Assembly (NCBI GenBank): GCA_029959365.1 | Contig: JASCOA010000002.1 | Location: forward strand, 33,300 to 97,299 | DNA: 64,000 bases | Direction of reading: 5' to 3' | Source of the DNA: Microbacteriaceae bacterium PS02343 | GTDB taxonomy: Bacteria > Actinomycetota > Actinomycetes > Actinomycetales > Microbacteriaceae | Part shown: piece by piece, positions 16,687 through 24,102 of the stretch | Position numbering within the stretch: the stretch's first letter is position 1 | Layout of the letters: every line of letters begins with the position of its first letter | Program-made: the position numbers and the translations under genes | Notes under the pieces: model-generated | Seen by the model: only the letters and a program-made list of their open reading frames with translations | The model's database searches: none | What the model was told of the DNA's origin: nothing

Positions 16687-18705
16687 ATGAGCGACAACCC
16701 CTTCCTCGCGCCCAGCACGCTGCCGTACCAGCTGCCGGACTTCGCCTCCATCCGCTTCGAGCACCTGGCGCCGGCGTTCGAGGCGGGGCTCGCCGAGCAG
16801 CGCGCCGAGGTGGCGGCGATCGTCGCCGACCCGGCGCCGGCGACCTTCGCGAACACGATCGAGGCGCTCGAGCGCAGCGGGCAGGTGCTCGGTCGGGTGA
16901 GCCGCGTCTTCTTCAACGCCTCCAGCGCGGATGCGACCCCCGAGACGGATGCGCTGGAGGCCGAGCTCGCGCCCCGGCTGGCCGCGCACGACGACGCGAT
17001 CCGGCTGGACTCGGCGCTGTACGAGCGCATCCGCTCGGTGCCGGCCGAGGGCCTGGATGCGGAGCAGGCGTACCTGCTCGAGCGCTGGACCACGCGGCTG
17101 CGCATCGCCGGCGCCGAGCTCGACGAGACCGCCAAGGCCCGGCTGCGCGAGCTCAACGGCGCGCTCGCCGAGCTGACCACGCGCTTCGAGAAGCAGCTGC
17201 TGGCCGACACGAACGAGCTCGCGGTCGTCTTCGACACCGCCGAGGAGCTCGACGGCCTCTCCCCCGCGGAGCTGGGCGCCGCGGCGAGCGCCGCGAGCGA
17301 CCGGGGTCTCGACGGCAAGTGGCTCGTCGCCCTCGTGCTCTTCACCGGGCACCCGTTCCTCGCCTCGCTGACGAACCGCGAGTCGCGCCGTCGCATCATG
17401 GAGGCGTCCCGCGCCCGCGGCAGCCGCGGCGGGGCCCACGACAACCGCGCCACCGTGCTCGAGATCGTGCGGCTGCGGGCCGAGCGCGCCGAGCTGCTCG
17501 GCTACCCCAGCCACGCGGCGTGGGTCACCGCCGACCGCACGGCGGGCAGCCCCGAGGCGGTCGACGCCATGCTGCGCCGTCTCGCCCCGGCCGCCGCGGC
17601 CAACGCCGCCGCCGAGCACGCCGAGCTCGAGGCCATCGCCGGGCACCCCGTCGAGGCGCACGACTGGAAGCTCTATGCCGAACGGGTGCGGGCCGAGCGC
17701 TTCCAGGCCGACGCCGCTGCGCTGCGGCCGTACTTCGAGGCCGAGCGGGTGCTGCAGGAGGGCGTCTTCAGGGCCGCCCACCTGCTCTACGGCCTGGACT
17801 TCGCCGAGCGGACGGACCTGGTCGGCTACCGCCCCGAGGTGCGCGTCTTCGAGGTGACCGAGCGCGGCGGCGATCCCGTGGGCCTCTTCCTGCTCGACCT
17901 CTACACGCGCGACAGCAAGCGCGGCGGCGCCTGGATGAACTCCCTCGCCCGCTGGAACCGCCTGCTCGACGAGCCGGTCGTCGTCACCAACAACCTCAAC
18001 GTGCCGCGCCCGCCCGCGGGCAGCCCCACGCTGCTGACCTACGACGAGCTCACGACCCTCTTCCACGAGTTCGGCCACGCCCTGCACGGCCTGCTCGCCC
18101 GGGTGACCTACCCGAGCGCGGCCGGCACGAGCGTGCACCGCGACTTCGTGGAGTTCCCCAGCCAGGTCAACGAGATGTGGGCCCTCGAGCCCGCCGTCCT
18201 CGAGGCCTACGCGGTGCACCACGAGACGGGCGAGCGGATGCCCGCCGAGCTCGTCGAGCGCCTGCGGGCCGCCGAGCGCTACGGCCAGGGCTTCGCCACG
18301 AGCGAGTACCTCGCCGCCGCCATCCTCGATCAGGCCTGGCACCGGCTGAGCCGGGACGAAGCGGATGCGGTCGCCGACGTCGCCGCCTTCGAGGCGGCGG
18401 CGCTCGAGGCGGCCGGCCTCGCGCATCCGTCCGTGCCGACGCGGTACTCGAGCACCTACTTCGCGCACACCTTCTCAGGCGGTTACGACGCCGGCTACTA
18501 CGGCTACATCTGGAGCGAGGTGCTCGACGCCGACACCGTGGAGTGGTTCGCCGAGCACGGCGGGCTCACCCGCGAGAACGGCGACCGGTTCCGGGCGCGG
18601 CTGCTCGGCGTGGGCGGGTCGAAGGACCCGCTCGAGGCGTACCGCGACTTCCGCGGCCGCGACGCCCGCATCGAGCCGCTGCTCGAGCGCCGCGGCCTCG
18701 CGTGA
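16687..18705 (+). CDS. M3-family metallopeptidase (oligopeptidase A / peptidyl-dipeptidase Dcp type)
   Basis: A 672-residue cytoplasmic zinc peptidase. The active site is FHEFGHAL with zinc ligands H460 and H464 and catalytic E461; the third ligand region follows as EFPSQVNEMW. The N-terminal PFLAPSTLPYQLPDFASI and the substrate-binding DAGYYGYIWSEVLDAD block near the C-terminus are typical of Dcp/OpdA. It degrades short peptides, releasing dipeptides or small fragments. The long reading frame continuing upstream is non-coding shadow; ATG 16687 is supported by family length (about 680 residues) and by the leaderless -10. It converges on the HNH nuclease gene with a 4-nt gap. Confidence 0.96.
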   Translation: MSDNPFLAPSTLPYQLPDFASIRFEHLAPAFEAGLAEQRAEVAAIVADPAPATFANTIEALERSGQVLGRVSRVFFNASSADATPETDALEAELAPRLAAHDDAIRLDSALYERIRSVPAEGLDAEQAYLLERWTTRLRIAGAELDETAKARLRELNGALAELTTRFEKQLLADTNELAVVFDTAEELDGLSPAELGAAASAASDRGLDGKWLVALVLFTGHPFLASLTNRESRRRIMEASRARGSRGGAHDNRATVLEIVRLRAERAELLGYPSHAAWVTADRTAGSPEAVDAMLRRLAPAAAANAAAEHAELEAIAGHPVEAHDWKLYAERVRAERFQADAAALRPYFEAERVLQEGVFRAAHLLYGLDFAERTDLVGYRPEVRVFEVTERGGDPVGLFLLDLYTRDSKRGGAWMNSLARWNRLLDEPVVVTNNLNVPRPPAGSPTLLTYDELTTLFHEFGHALHGLLARVTYPSAAGTSVHRDFVEFPSQVNEMWALEPAVLEAYAVHHETGERMPAELVERLRAAERYGQGFATSEYLAAAILDQAWHRLSRDEADAVADVAAFEAAALEAAGLAHPSVPTRYSSTYFAHTFSGGYDAGYYGYIWSEVLDADTVEWFAEHGGLTRENGDRFRARLLGVGGSKDPLEAYRDFRGRDARIEPLLERRGLA

Positions 18706-18709
18706 GCCG

Positions 18710-19207
18710 CTACGCCGCAGGCGCCAGGTAGCCGTCCCACTCCGGCTCGACCCGCTCGGCGCCGCGCACCGTCCAGGTGCCGCCGCGCGGCTGCGAGGGC
18801 GTGACGCGAAGGCGCCAGCCCATCTCGGCCGGGTTGCGGTCGCTCTTGAGGTTGTTGCACTTGAGGCAGCAGGCCACCAGGTTCTCCCACGTGTCCTTGC
18901 CGCCTCGGGAGCGGGGCTGGATGTGGTCGATGGTCGTCGCGTGCGCGCCGCAGTAGCCGCAGCGGTGCTCGTCGCGGCGCAGCACGCCCCGGCGGCTGAC
19001 CGGCACGGCGCGACTGCTCGCGATGCGCACGTAGCGGCTCAGCAGGATCACCGACGGACGGTCGAAGGCGCCTCGCGTGCCGAAGACGGGATGCTCGCCA
19101 TCCCGTTCCAGCACGGTCGCCTTGCGGTTCATCACGAGGATCAGTGCTCGTTTGTAGGAGACCACGGCCAGGGGCTCGTAGCCGGCGTTCAGTACCAGGG
19201 TGCGCAT
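18710..19207 (-). CDS. HNH endonuclease family protein
   Basis: A 165-residue stand-alone HNH protein. The zinc-binding and catalytic core is at about residues 80-120: CGYC (C83, C86), the HNH strand TIDHIQPRSRGGKDTWENL (D94, H95, N109), and CLKC (C114, C117). The N-terminal MRTLVLNAGYEPLAVVSYKRA is highly typical of a widespread actinobacterial and cyanobacterial group whose role is unknown; such proteins are generally housekeeping rather than mobile. A GAGAGG ribosome site lies 6 nt before the ATG. A terminator 80 nt upstream isolates it from the kinase gene, so it needs its own promoter. Confidence 0.92.
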   Translation of the reverse strand: MRTLVLNAGYEPLAVVSYKRALILVMNRKATVLERDGEHPVFGTRGAFDRPSVILLSRYVRIASSRAVPVSRRGVLRRDEHRCGYCGAHATTIDHIQPRSRGGKDTWENLVACCLKCNNLKSDRNPAEMGWRLRVTPSQPRGGTWTVRGAERVEPEWDGYLAPAA

Positions 19208-19287
19208 CCGCGTCCTCTCGACAGTGCCCGGACGGCTTCCGGGACCACGACTCCTCAGATCAGCGCTCGAACCCGTGCAGACAACAG

Positions 19288-19318
19288 AAAAGGCACCGTC
19301 GATGACTCGACGATGCCT
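19288..19318 (-). terminator. Rho-independent terminator with U-tract
   Basis: On the minus strand a 12-bp stem (AGGCATCGTCGA against TCGACGGTGCCT, one G-T wobble) with a 4-nt loop is followed by TTTTCTGTT. It is the only classical hairpin-plus-U-tract terminator I saw in the window. It ends leftward transcripts coming from the kinase gene or from the candidate short transcript. Confidence 0.85.
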
Positions 19319-19383
19319 GACTGATCCCGCGCGTGACAGAGCACGCTCGGTTGACTGCTGTTCCGTATCCGGAAGAGCGCACG

Positions 19384-19404
19384 CGCATCCATGGCATGGA
19401 TGCG
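19384..19404. repeat. 21-bp perfect palindrome
   Basis: CGCATCCATG at 19384-19393 and CATGGATGCG at 19395-19404 are perfect inverted repeats around a single central G. The arm length and lack of loop fit a dimeric protein site better than an RNA hairpin. It lies between the kinase gene and the terminator at 19288. Confidence 0.6.
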
Positions 19405-19467
19405 GTTCACTCCGGACATGGGAACTCCCGTTCTCGCGATGGACGCTGAGGACGCCAGGATAACCCG

Positions 19468-19489
19468 GTCACCCGCGCAGACGGGTGAC
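19468..19489 (-). terminator. Hairpin just after the kinase stop codon
   Basis: GTCACCCG pairs perfectly with CGGGTGAC over 8 bp around a 6-nt loop, 7 nt downstream of the kinase stop. No U-tract follows. It may terminate the kinase transcript or stabilise its 3' end. Confidence 0.5.
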
Positions 19490-19496
19490 GATCTCG

Positions 19497-20522
19497 TTAA
19501 CTCCCGAACGGGGCGGAGGAGAGCGCGAAGGCGGCCGCCAGGCTCACGACGGCGAGGCCGAGCAGCACGAGGGCCGCGGCCCGACCTCCGCGGTGGTTGG
19601 ACCGGTCGTCGCTCCGGGCGCGACGGGCCGACGCGCGACCGGCGTGCCGGGAGTGGCTCGTGTCGCGCAGCCACAGCTCGCGCAGCGTCACCGCGACGTC
19701 GTGCGCGGTGGGCCGCTGGTCGGACTCGCGCGCGGTCATCGAGCGCAGCAGCTCGTCCCAGCCCTCGGGCAGCCCATCGGGCACGACGGGCGGGCGGTGC
19801 AGTCGTGCGAGCGCGGCCTCGACCGGCGTGCCGTGGTACTGCCGCTCGCCGCTGAAGGCCTCGATGAGCACGAGGCCGAGCGAGAAGACGTCGCTGGCGG
19901 TGCCGACGGGCTCGCCGAGCACCTGCTCGGGGCTGAGGTAGGCAGCGGTGCCGAACACGGGCCCGTCGTCCTCGCGGTGCATCGTGTGCACCGAGCGGGC
20001 GATGCCGAAGTCGGCGAGCTTGACGAGGTTGCGGAACCCGAAGGCCGGCGTCTCGGCCACCAGGATGTTGCCGGGCGTCACGTCGCGGTGCACGATGCCG
20101 CGCGAGTGCACGTAGGCGAGCGCATCGGCAACCTGGCAGCCGATCTCGGCGACCTGACGTGCGGCGACGCCGCTGCTCTCGGTGAGCACGCCCCGGAAGC
20201 TCGGGGTGTCGATCAGCTCCATGACGAGGTAGTCCCGCTCGACGCCCTCGACGCGCACGGTGCCCGCGTCGAACACCTCGATGAGGCCGGGGTGGCGCAG
20301 CTCGGCGAGCAGGCGCAGCTCGCGGTCGGCCTGCTCGCTCTCGACCGGGTTCGCGGCGACGTTGCGGTAGAGCTTGACCGCGACCTCGCGGCCGAGGCGC
20401 TCGTCCCAGGCGCTGAAGACGTCGGCCATGCCGCCGCTGCCGAGGTGCTCGCGCAGCGCGTAGCGCTCGGCGATCACACTGCTCGGATCGGGCTGGGCGA
20501 GCGGATGCAGCGTTTCGGTCAT
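19497..20522 (-). CDS. Membrane Ser/Thr protein kinase (PknB-like, no sensor domain)
   Basis: A 341-residue kinase. The kinase domain spans about residues 20-285: glycine loop LGSGGMADVF, ATP-binding K50 in REVAVKLY, catalytic loop HRDVTPGN (D147), and DFGIA (D171). The catalytic-loop Lys found in most Ser/Thr kinases (HRDxKPxN) is Thr149 here, which occurs in some bacterial kinases but may weaken activity. A basic linker leads to one C-terminal membrane helix (AAALVLLGLAVVSLAAAFAL) and only a few outside residues, with no PASTA domain. GAGGAGG lies 6 nt before the ATG. With the PP2C phosphatase and FHA protein upstream, it completes a phospho-threonine signalling set. Confidence 0.93.
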   Translation of the reverse strand: MTETLHPLAQPDPSSVIAERYALREHLGSGGMADVFSAWDERLGREVAVKLYRNVAANPVESEQADRELRLLAELRHPGLIEVFDAGTVRVEGVERDYLVMELIDTPSFRGVLTESSGVAARQVAEIGCQVADALAYVHSRGIVHRDVTPGNILVAETPAFGFRNLVKLADFGIARSVHTMHREDDGPVFGTAAYLSPEQVLGEPVGTASDVFSLGLVLIEAFSGERQYHGTPVEAALARLHRPPVVPDGLPEGWDELLRSMTARESDQRPTAHDVAVTLRELWLRDTSHSRHAGRASARRARSDDRSNHRGGRAAALVLLGLAVVSLAAAFALSSAPFGS

Positions 20523-20580
20523 CGCCCGCCTCCTCGTGGTCGAGACCCTCGCACCGATGGCGCGACGGGTTCCGAAAAGA

Positions 20581-20593
20581 CTAGACGTTCTAG
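20581..20593. promoter_or_regulatory. Inverted repeat in the kinase promoter region
   Basis: CTAGA at 20581-20585 and TCTAG at 20589-20593 are inverted around CGT. A TAGTCT -10-like hexamer for the leftward kinase gene overlaps the site. It may be an operator; no regulator can be assigned. Confidence 0.3.
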
Positions 20594-20671
20594 GGATATC
20601 AGACCAGGGGATGCGCGGTGCGCGGATGACGGGAGCGCATCCGCTCGGTCCGCTCCCAGCCTGGCCGTTGG

Positions 20672-21196
20672 TCAGTGACCGGCGGCGTCGTCCATGTCGA
20701 CGTGGTCGACCGCGTCGCTCATCCGGTCGAGGAACCCGGCGATCACCGCGGCGTCGCCCGGCGGCAGCGACTCGGCGATCTCCAGCATGCGGCTGTGCAT
20801 GCGGCCGAGCGTCGCGCGCACCTCTTCATCGGAGCTGAGCGTCGGCACGATCACCAGCGCGCGGCGGTCGGTCGGGTGCGGCTCGCGCTCGACGTGCCCG
20901 CTCTTGACGAGGCGGTCGATGAGGATCGTGGTGGAGGCCGACGAGATGCCGAGCTCGGCGGCGAGGTCCTTGGGGCTCACCTGGCGGCCCGCGCGGCGCG
21001 ACTGCAGCAGGAACTGCACCGCCAGCAGGTCGGTCTCGCCCATGCCCATGGCGCTGCGCGTGCGGCGACGCATGGCGGCCTCAGCGGAACGGTATCGACG
21101 CATGGAGTTGAGCACCGCGATCGCTCTGCGGGTGCGCTCCTCCTCGCCATACCAGTAGCCGCCCGGGTCCACCGTGGCACTGCTCTGGCTGGTCAT
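20672..21196 (-). CDS. MarR-family transcriptional regulator
   Basis: A 174-residue winged-helix regulator. The DNA-binding core is SPKDLAAELGISSASTTILIDRL followed by the wing VEREPHPTDRRALVIVP, with the invariant D and R of the wing present. N- and C-terminal helices would form the dimer interface. The transcript appears leaderless: TAGGCT ends 6 nt before the ATG. An inverted repeat upstream suggests autoregulation. It lies between the phosphatase/FHA operon and the membrane kinase, with gaps of 67 and 149 nt, so it may be an unrelated insertion in the cluster. Confidence 0.93.
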   Translation of the reverse strand: MTSQSSATVDPGGYWYGEEERTRRAIAVLNSMRRYRSAEAAMRRRTRSAMGMGETDLLAVQFLLQSRRAGRQVSPKDLAAELGISSASTTILIDRLVKSGHVEREPHPTDRRALVIVPTLSSDEEVRATLGRMHSRMLEIAESLPPGDAAVIAGFLDRMSDAVDHVDMDDAAGH

Positions 21197-21202
21197 CTGC
21201 TC

Positions 21203-21238
21203 AGCCTAACCGTCCTCATCGCTAGAGCACCTAACGAT
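21203..21238 (-). promoter_or_regulatory. marR leaderless promoter and probable MarR operator
   Basis: The -10 hexamer TAGGCT (21203-21208, minus strand) ends 6 nt before the start codon. Upstream, ATCGCTAG at 21218-21225 and CTAACGAT at 21231-21238 form an inverted repeat with one mismatch and a 5-nt centre, a typical size for a MarR dimer site. It covers the region of the -35 box. Confidence 0.55.
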
Positions 21239-21263
21239 TGCCTGCGATTGCCCTCCGTACCGC

Positions 21264-21944
21264 TCATCCCGCCAGCAGCAGCGGGATCACGATGGCGAGC
21301 CCGCCGATCGAGACGACCAGCGCCGCCGAGGCCGAGACCAGCGAGATGACGGCGCCCCGGCGGGCGCGGCGTCGCACCGAAGGCAGCGCTGGCTGCGGGT
21401 CGCGGGTGGCCTCCGCCGCCTGCGGGATGGGCGCCGTCGGCGGCGCGGGAGCGACGACCCGACGGGTGGTGTAGCGCGAGGTGGCGCCGGCGCCCTGGCC
21501 GAGCACCGCGCGGCGTCCACCGGTCGGCGGGGCGAAGGGGTTCGTGCGCGCAGCCGGCGCGTGACCGAGGCCGGCGAGCGGACCGGAGAAGCCCTGGGCG
21601 GGGGCGCCGCTCACCCGCACGGTGCCCTCCGGGAGCCACCCGGCGCGCTCGGCGGCGACGGTGTCCGCATCGACGAGCGGATGCCCGGCGGCGCGGTCGA
21701 CCACGGCCGTCGCCTCGTCGATCTCGTCGTGCTGCGGCAGGATCGTGGCGCTCGAGACCGGCGGCTCGCGGTCGACGGCGACGGTGCTCTCGTCGAGACC
21801 CGCCGATCGCTCCACGACCACGGTCTCGTCGAGATCGACGGCGGGCCCGCTCGGAGCCGCCTGCGCGGACGACGGCTCGGCGTGCATCCCGAGCGCGTCG
21901 GGCTGCTGCGGCCCGGCGTCGCGGGCGCGGCGCCGCTCGCTCAT
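21264..21944 (-). CDS. Tail-anchored protein with repeated acidic threonine motifs
   Basis: A 226-residue protein of unknown family. Residues 1-195 are disordered-looking and rich in Ala, Pro and acidic residues; residues about 199-225 form one C-terminal membrane helix after a basic RRRARRG stretch, so the long N-terminal part faces the cytoplasm. It holds repeated motifs: LDETVVVER (T41), LDESTVAVDR (T54), IDEATAVVDR (T79), VDADTVAAER (T95) and EGTVRV (T108). Acidic-Thr-Val-hydrophobic sequences are plausible Ser/Thr kinase targets and FHA ligands, and the neighbours encode kinases, a PP2C phosphatase and an FHA protein. The ATG overlaps the phosphatase stop as ATGA. I infer a phospho-scaffold; this is not proven. 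Confidence 0.75.
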   Translation of the reverse strand: MSERRRARDAGPQQPDALGMHAEPSSAQAAPSGPAVDLDETVVVERSAGLDESTVAVDREPPVSSATILPQHDEIDEATAVVDRAAGHPLVDADTVAAERAGWLPEGTVRVSGAPAQGFSGPLAGLGHAPAARTNPFAPPTGGRRAVLGQGAGATSRYTTRRVVAPAPPTAPIPQAAEATRDPQPALPSVRRRARRGAVISLVSASAALVVSIGGLAIVIPLLLAG

Positions 21945-22783
21945 CGCGTGCGCACGGGGATCGTGTCGTCGACGAGCTCGGTGTCGTGCGCGTCGAGCGA
22001 GGCGGAGCGCAGCAGCGAGTTGGTGGTCTCGTCGCTCGACAGGTCCGCGCCGCCGCCGAGCACGTCGACGATGACCACGGTGATGTTGTCGCGGCCGCCG
22101 TTCGCTTTCGCGCGCTCGACCAGCGCCTGCGCTGCCGACTCCGGGCGTCCGCTCATCGTCAGCGTCATGCGGATGCCCTCATCGGCCACCTCGCCGGTGA
22201 GCCCGTCGCTGCAGATGAGCATCCGCTCGCCGTTGATGACCGGCAGCAGCCACGAGTCGGCGGTGCTGTCGGCGGCGCCGATGGCGCGGGTGATCACGTT
22301 GCGGCGCGCGAAGGTGGCGAGGTCCTCCTTGCGCAGCGCGCCCTGCTCGATGAGCTCCTGGCCGAGCGAGTGGTCGACCGTCACCTGGTCGAGATCGCTG
22401 CCGTGGTGGCGGTAGACCCGGGAGTCGCCGATGTTGAGCACCAGCCAGTGCGGGGCGCCGTCGTGCTCGACGAGCACGATGCCGCTGAGGGTGCTGCCGG
22501 CGCCGCGCGCGTGCCCGGCGGCGATCGCGGCGACATCGGCGTTCGCGGCGATGACCGCGTCGCGCACGTGCTGCAGGGTCGGCAGCGCCGGACCCGACGC
22601 GTACCGGCGGAAGGCGTCGACCACGGCCGCGCTCGCGACCTCGCCGGCCTCGTAGCCGCCCATGCCGTCGGCGACGATGAAGACCGGCGACTCCGCCAGG
22701 AAGGAGTCCTCGTTGTTGGCGCGCTGGAGTCCCGTGTCGGTCAGCGCACCGACGGCGAGACGTACCGAGCCGACCGCGGACAT
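21941..22783 (-). CDS. PP2C-type Ser/Thr protein phosphatase (PstP/PrpC-like)
   Basis: A 280-residue soluble PPM-family phosphatase. Metal-binding motifs are all present: RANNEDS (E25, D26), ADGMGG (D39), NIGDSRVYR, CSDGLT and GGRDNITVV. It hydrolyses phosphoserine and phosphothreonine using two Mn2+ or Mg2+ ions and would reverse the action of the two kinases in the cluster. Unlike mycobacterial PstP there is no membrane helix. The C-terminal tail (SDETTNSLL, LDAHDTELVDD) is acidic and Thr-containing, like motifs in the next protein. It starts 2 nt after the FHA gene and overlaps the downstream gene by 4 nt. Confidence 0.96.
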   Translation of the reverse strand: MSAVGSVRLAVGALTDTGLQRANNEDSFLAESPVFIVADGMGGYEAGEVASAAVVDAFRRYASGPALPTLQHVRDAVIAANADVAAIAAGHARGAGSTLSGIVLVEHDGAPHWLVLNIGDSRVYRHHGSDLDQVTVDHSLGQELIEQGALRKEDLATFARRNVITRAIGAADSTADSWLLPVINGERMLICSDGLTGEVADEGIRMTLTMSGRPESAAQALVERAKANGGRDNITVVIVDVLGGGADLSSDETTNSLLRSASLDAHDTELVDDTIPVRTR

Positions 22784-22785
22784 GC

Positions 22786-24102
22786 TCAGGCGCCGACCTT
22801 GACGAGGCGCAGCTCGACCTTGCCCAGCACGAAGCGATCGAGCACCTCGGCCGAGGCGCCCTCGTCGAGCAGGTCCTCGGTGCCGTCTGCGCGCACGACG
22901 ATCACGCCGTTGGTCGAGTTGAGGTCGGTCACGATCCAGCGGCCCTGGAGGAGCTCGAGCTTGGCGTGGGTCTTCGACAGCGTGCGGGTCGTGTCGGGCA
23001 CCGAGAGGCTCTGCGCGCCGGAGCCCTCGATCGGCTTGCGGCCGAGCACCACGATGTCGTCGGTGACGGGCAGCACGCCGCCGTCGGCGAGCACCAGGTT
23101 CCAGAGCGCGCGCGGCTTGCGGTCGACCACGATCGTGGCGCCGACCTCGTCGTCATCGTCGTCGTCGACCTCGATGGGCGCGACGAAGGCCGGTGCGGGC
23201 GGGGCGCTCGGCGCCGGCGGCGCGGAGGGCGTCCACGACGGCGCCGCAGCGGGAGCGGGAGGGGCCGGCGGTGCGGGCGGGGCCGCGGGCGCGACGCCCG
23301 GGATCGGCGCGATGCCGGGCGGCGGCGCGATCAGCCCGGTCGCCGGCGGCGCGCTCGGGGGCGCGTACGGGTTCGCGGCCGGAGCGGGCGGTGCGGTGTA
23401 CGGCTCCGGCGCGGACGGGAAGGCGGGCGGGGCCGGCTGGGCGGGCGCGCCGAACGAGGGCGGCGGCGGCGGCGGCGCGTCGAAGGCGCGAGCGTCCGGA
23501 GCGGGCGGCGGCGGGGTCGCACCGGCGAAGCCCGGCTGCGAGGAGGGCTGGCCGAATCCGGGGCCCGGGGCCTGGTCCGCTGCGGGCGGGGGCGGAGGCG
23601 CGGTGCTGCCGTAGCCGCCGCTGACGGGCGGCGGCACCGCTCCCGGCGCGACGACGCCCGGTGCGAAGCGACCGCCCTGCTGGTCGAGCGAGGCGCCCGT
23701 GGTCCCGCCGACGACCTGAGCGCCCTTGGCGCCGAGCAGCAGCGCCCAGACGAAGGGCAGCAGCACGCCGAGCACGGTGAAGCCGGTGCCCTTGCCGAAG
23801 CGGGCGTTGATGCGATGGACCGCGATGAGCCGGAAGTAGTACTGGTAGGCCAGGTTGGCCACCGGGATGAACGCGAGCACCAGCGTCCAGAGCGGCTGGC
23901 CCCCCAGCTTGAGCAGGGTGAGCTCGTTCAGGACGGGCACCCAGCCCTTCCACGCCGGCTCCCCCAGCTTGGTGAAGACCTTCGAGAGCCCCAGTGCGTA
24001 GAGCACGTAGACGACGATGCCGACGAGGAAGAGGCTCCCGTAGACGATGCCGAGGATGGCGAGGACGCTCTGGTCCCCGGTCGTGCTGTACTCGACGTTC
24101 AC
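22786..24102 (-). CDS. Membrane protein with DUF5684-like N-terminus, Pro-rich linker and C-terminal FHA domain
   Basis: A 438-residue protein. Residues about 14-36, 70-92 and 107-125 are membrane segments of a DUF5684-like region (GLSKVFTKLGEPAWKGWVPV). Residues about 135-310 are almost entirely Pro, Ala and Gly. A run of six Asp (313-318) precedes GATIVVDR (T323), then the FHA domain: GRKPI (R355), the Ser-His block SKTH (376-379) and the NSTNG turn (395-399), the residues that grip phosphothreonine. T323 resembles the repeated Thr motifs of the neighbouring tail-anchored protein. The GTG at 24102 is chosen for AAAGGAAG upstream and because it overlaps the previous stop as GTGA. It probably reads kinase signals at the membrane. 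Confidence 0.9.
   Translation of the reverse strand: MNVEYSTTGDQSVLAILGIVYGSLFLVGIVVYVLYALGLSKVFTKLGEPAWKGWVPVLNELTLLKLGGQPLWTLVLAFIPVANLAYQYYFRLIAVHRINARFGKGTGFTVLGVLLPFVWALLLGAKGAQVVGGTTGASLDQQGGRFAPGVVAPGAVPPPVSGGYGSTAPPPPPAADQAPGPGFGQPSSQPGFAGATPPPPAPDARAFDAPPPPPPSFGAPAQPAPPAFPSAPEPYTAPPAPAANPYAPPSAPPATGLIAPPPGIAPIPGVAPAAPPAPPAPPAPAAAPSWTPSAPPAPSAPPAPAFVAPIEVDDDDDDEVGATIVVDRKPRALWNLVLADGGVLPVTDDIVVLGRKPIEGSGAQSLSVPDTTRTLSKTHAKLELLQGRWIVTDLNSTNGVIVVRADGTEDLLDEGASAEVLDRFVLGKVELRLVKVGA

Larger units (their letters stand above)
19255..19419 (-). other. Candidate short transcript or small ORF (54 codons)
   Basis: The 289-nt gap between the HNH and kinase genes holds a structured minus-strand unit. 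A TATCCT -10-like element (about 19457-19462) is followed by a GGGAG ribosome-like site and an ATG at 19419 opening 54 codons (MSGVNRIHAMDARALF...). The interval also contains a 21-bp palindrome and a terminator hairpin with a U-tract at 19288-19318. The terminator lies inside the reading frame, so the unit may be a small RNA rather than a protein gene. I do not recognise it. Confidence 0.25.

Noticed and set aside
18710..19207. HNH nuclease as part of a mobile or defence element
   Set aside because: The protein belongs to a widespread stand-alone housekeeping-like group, base composition matches the neighbours, and no integrase, terminal repeats or defence genes are adjacent.
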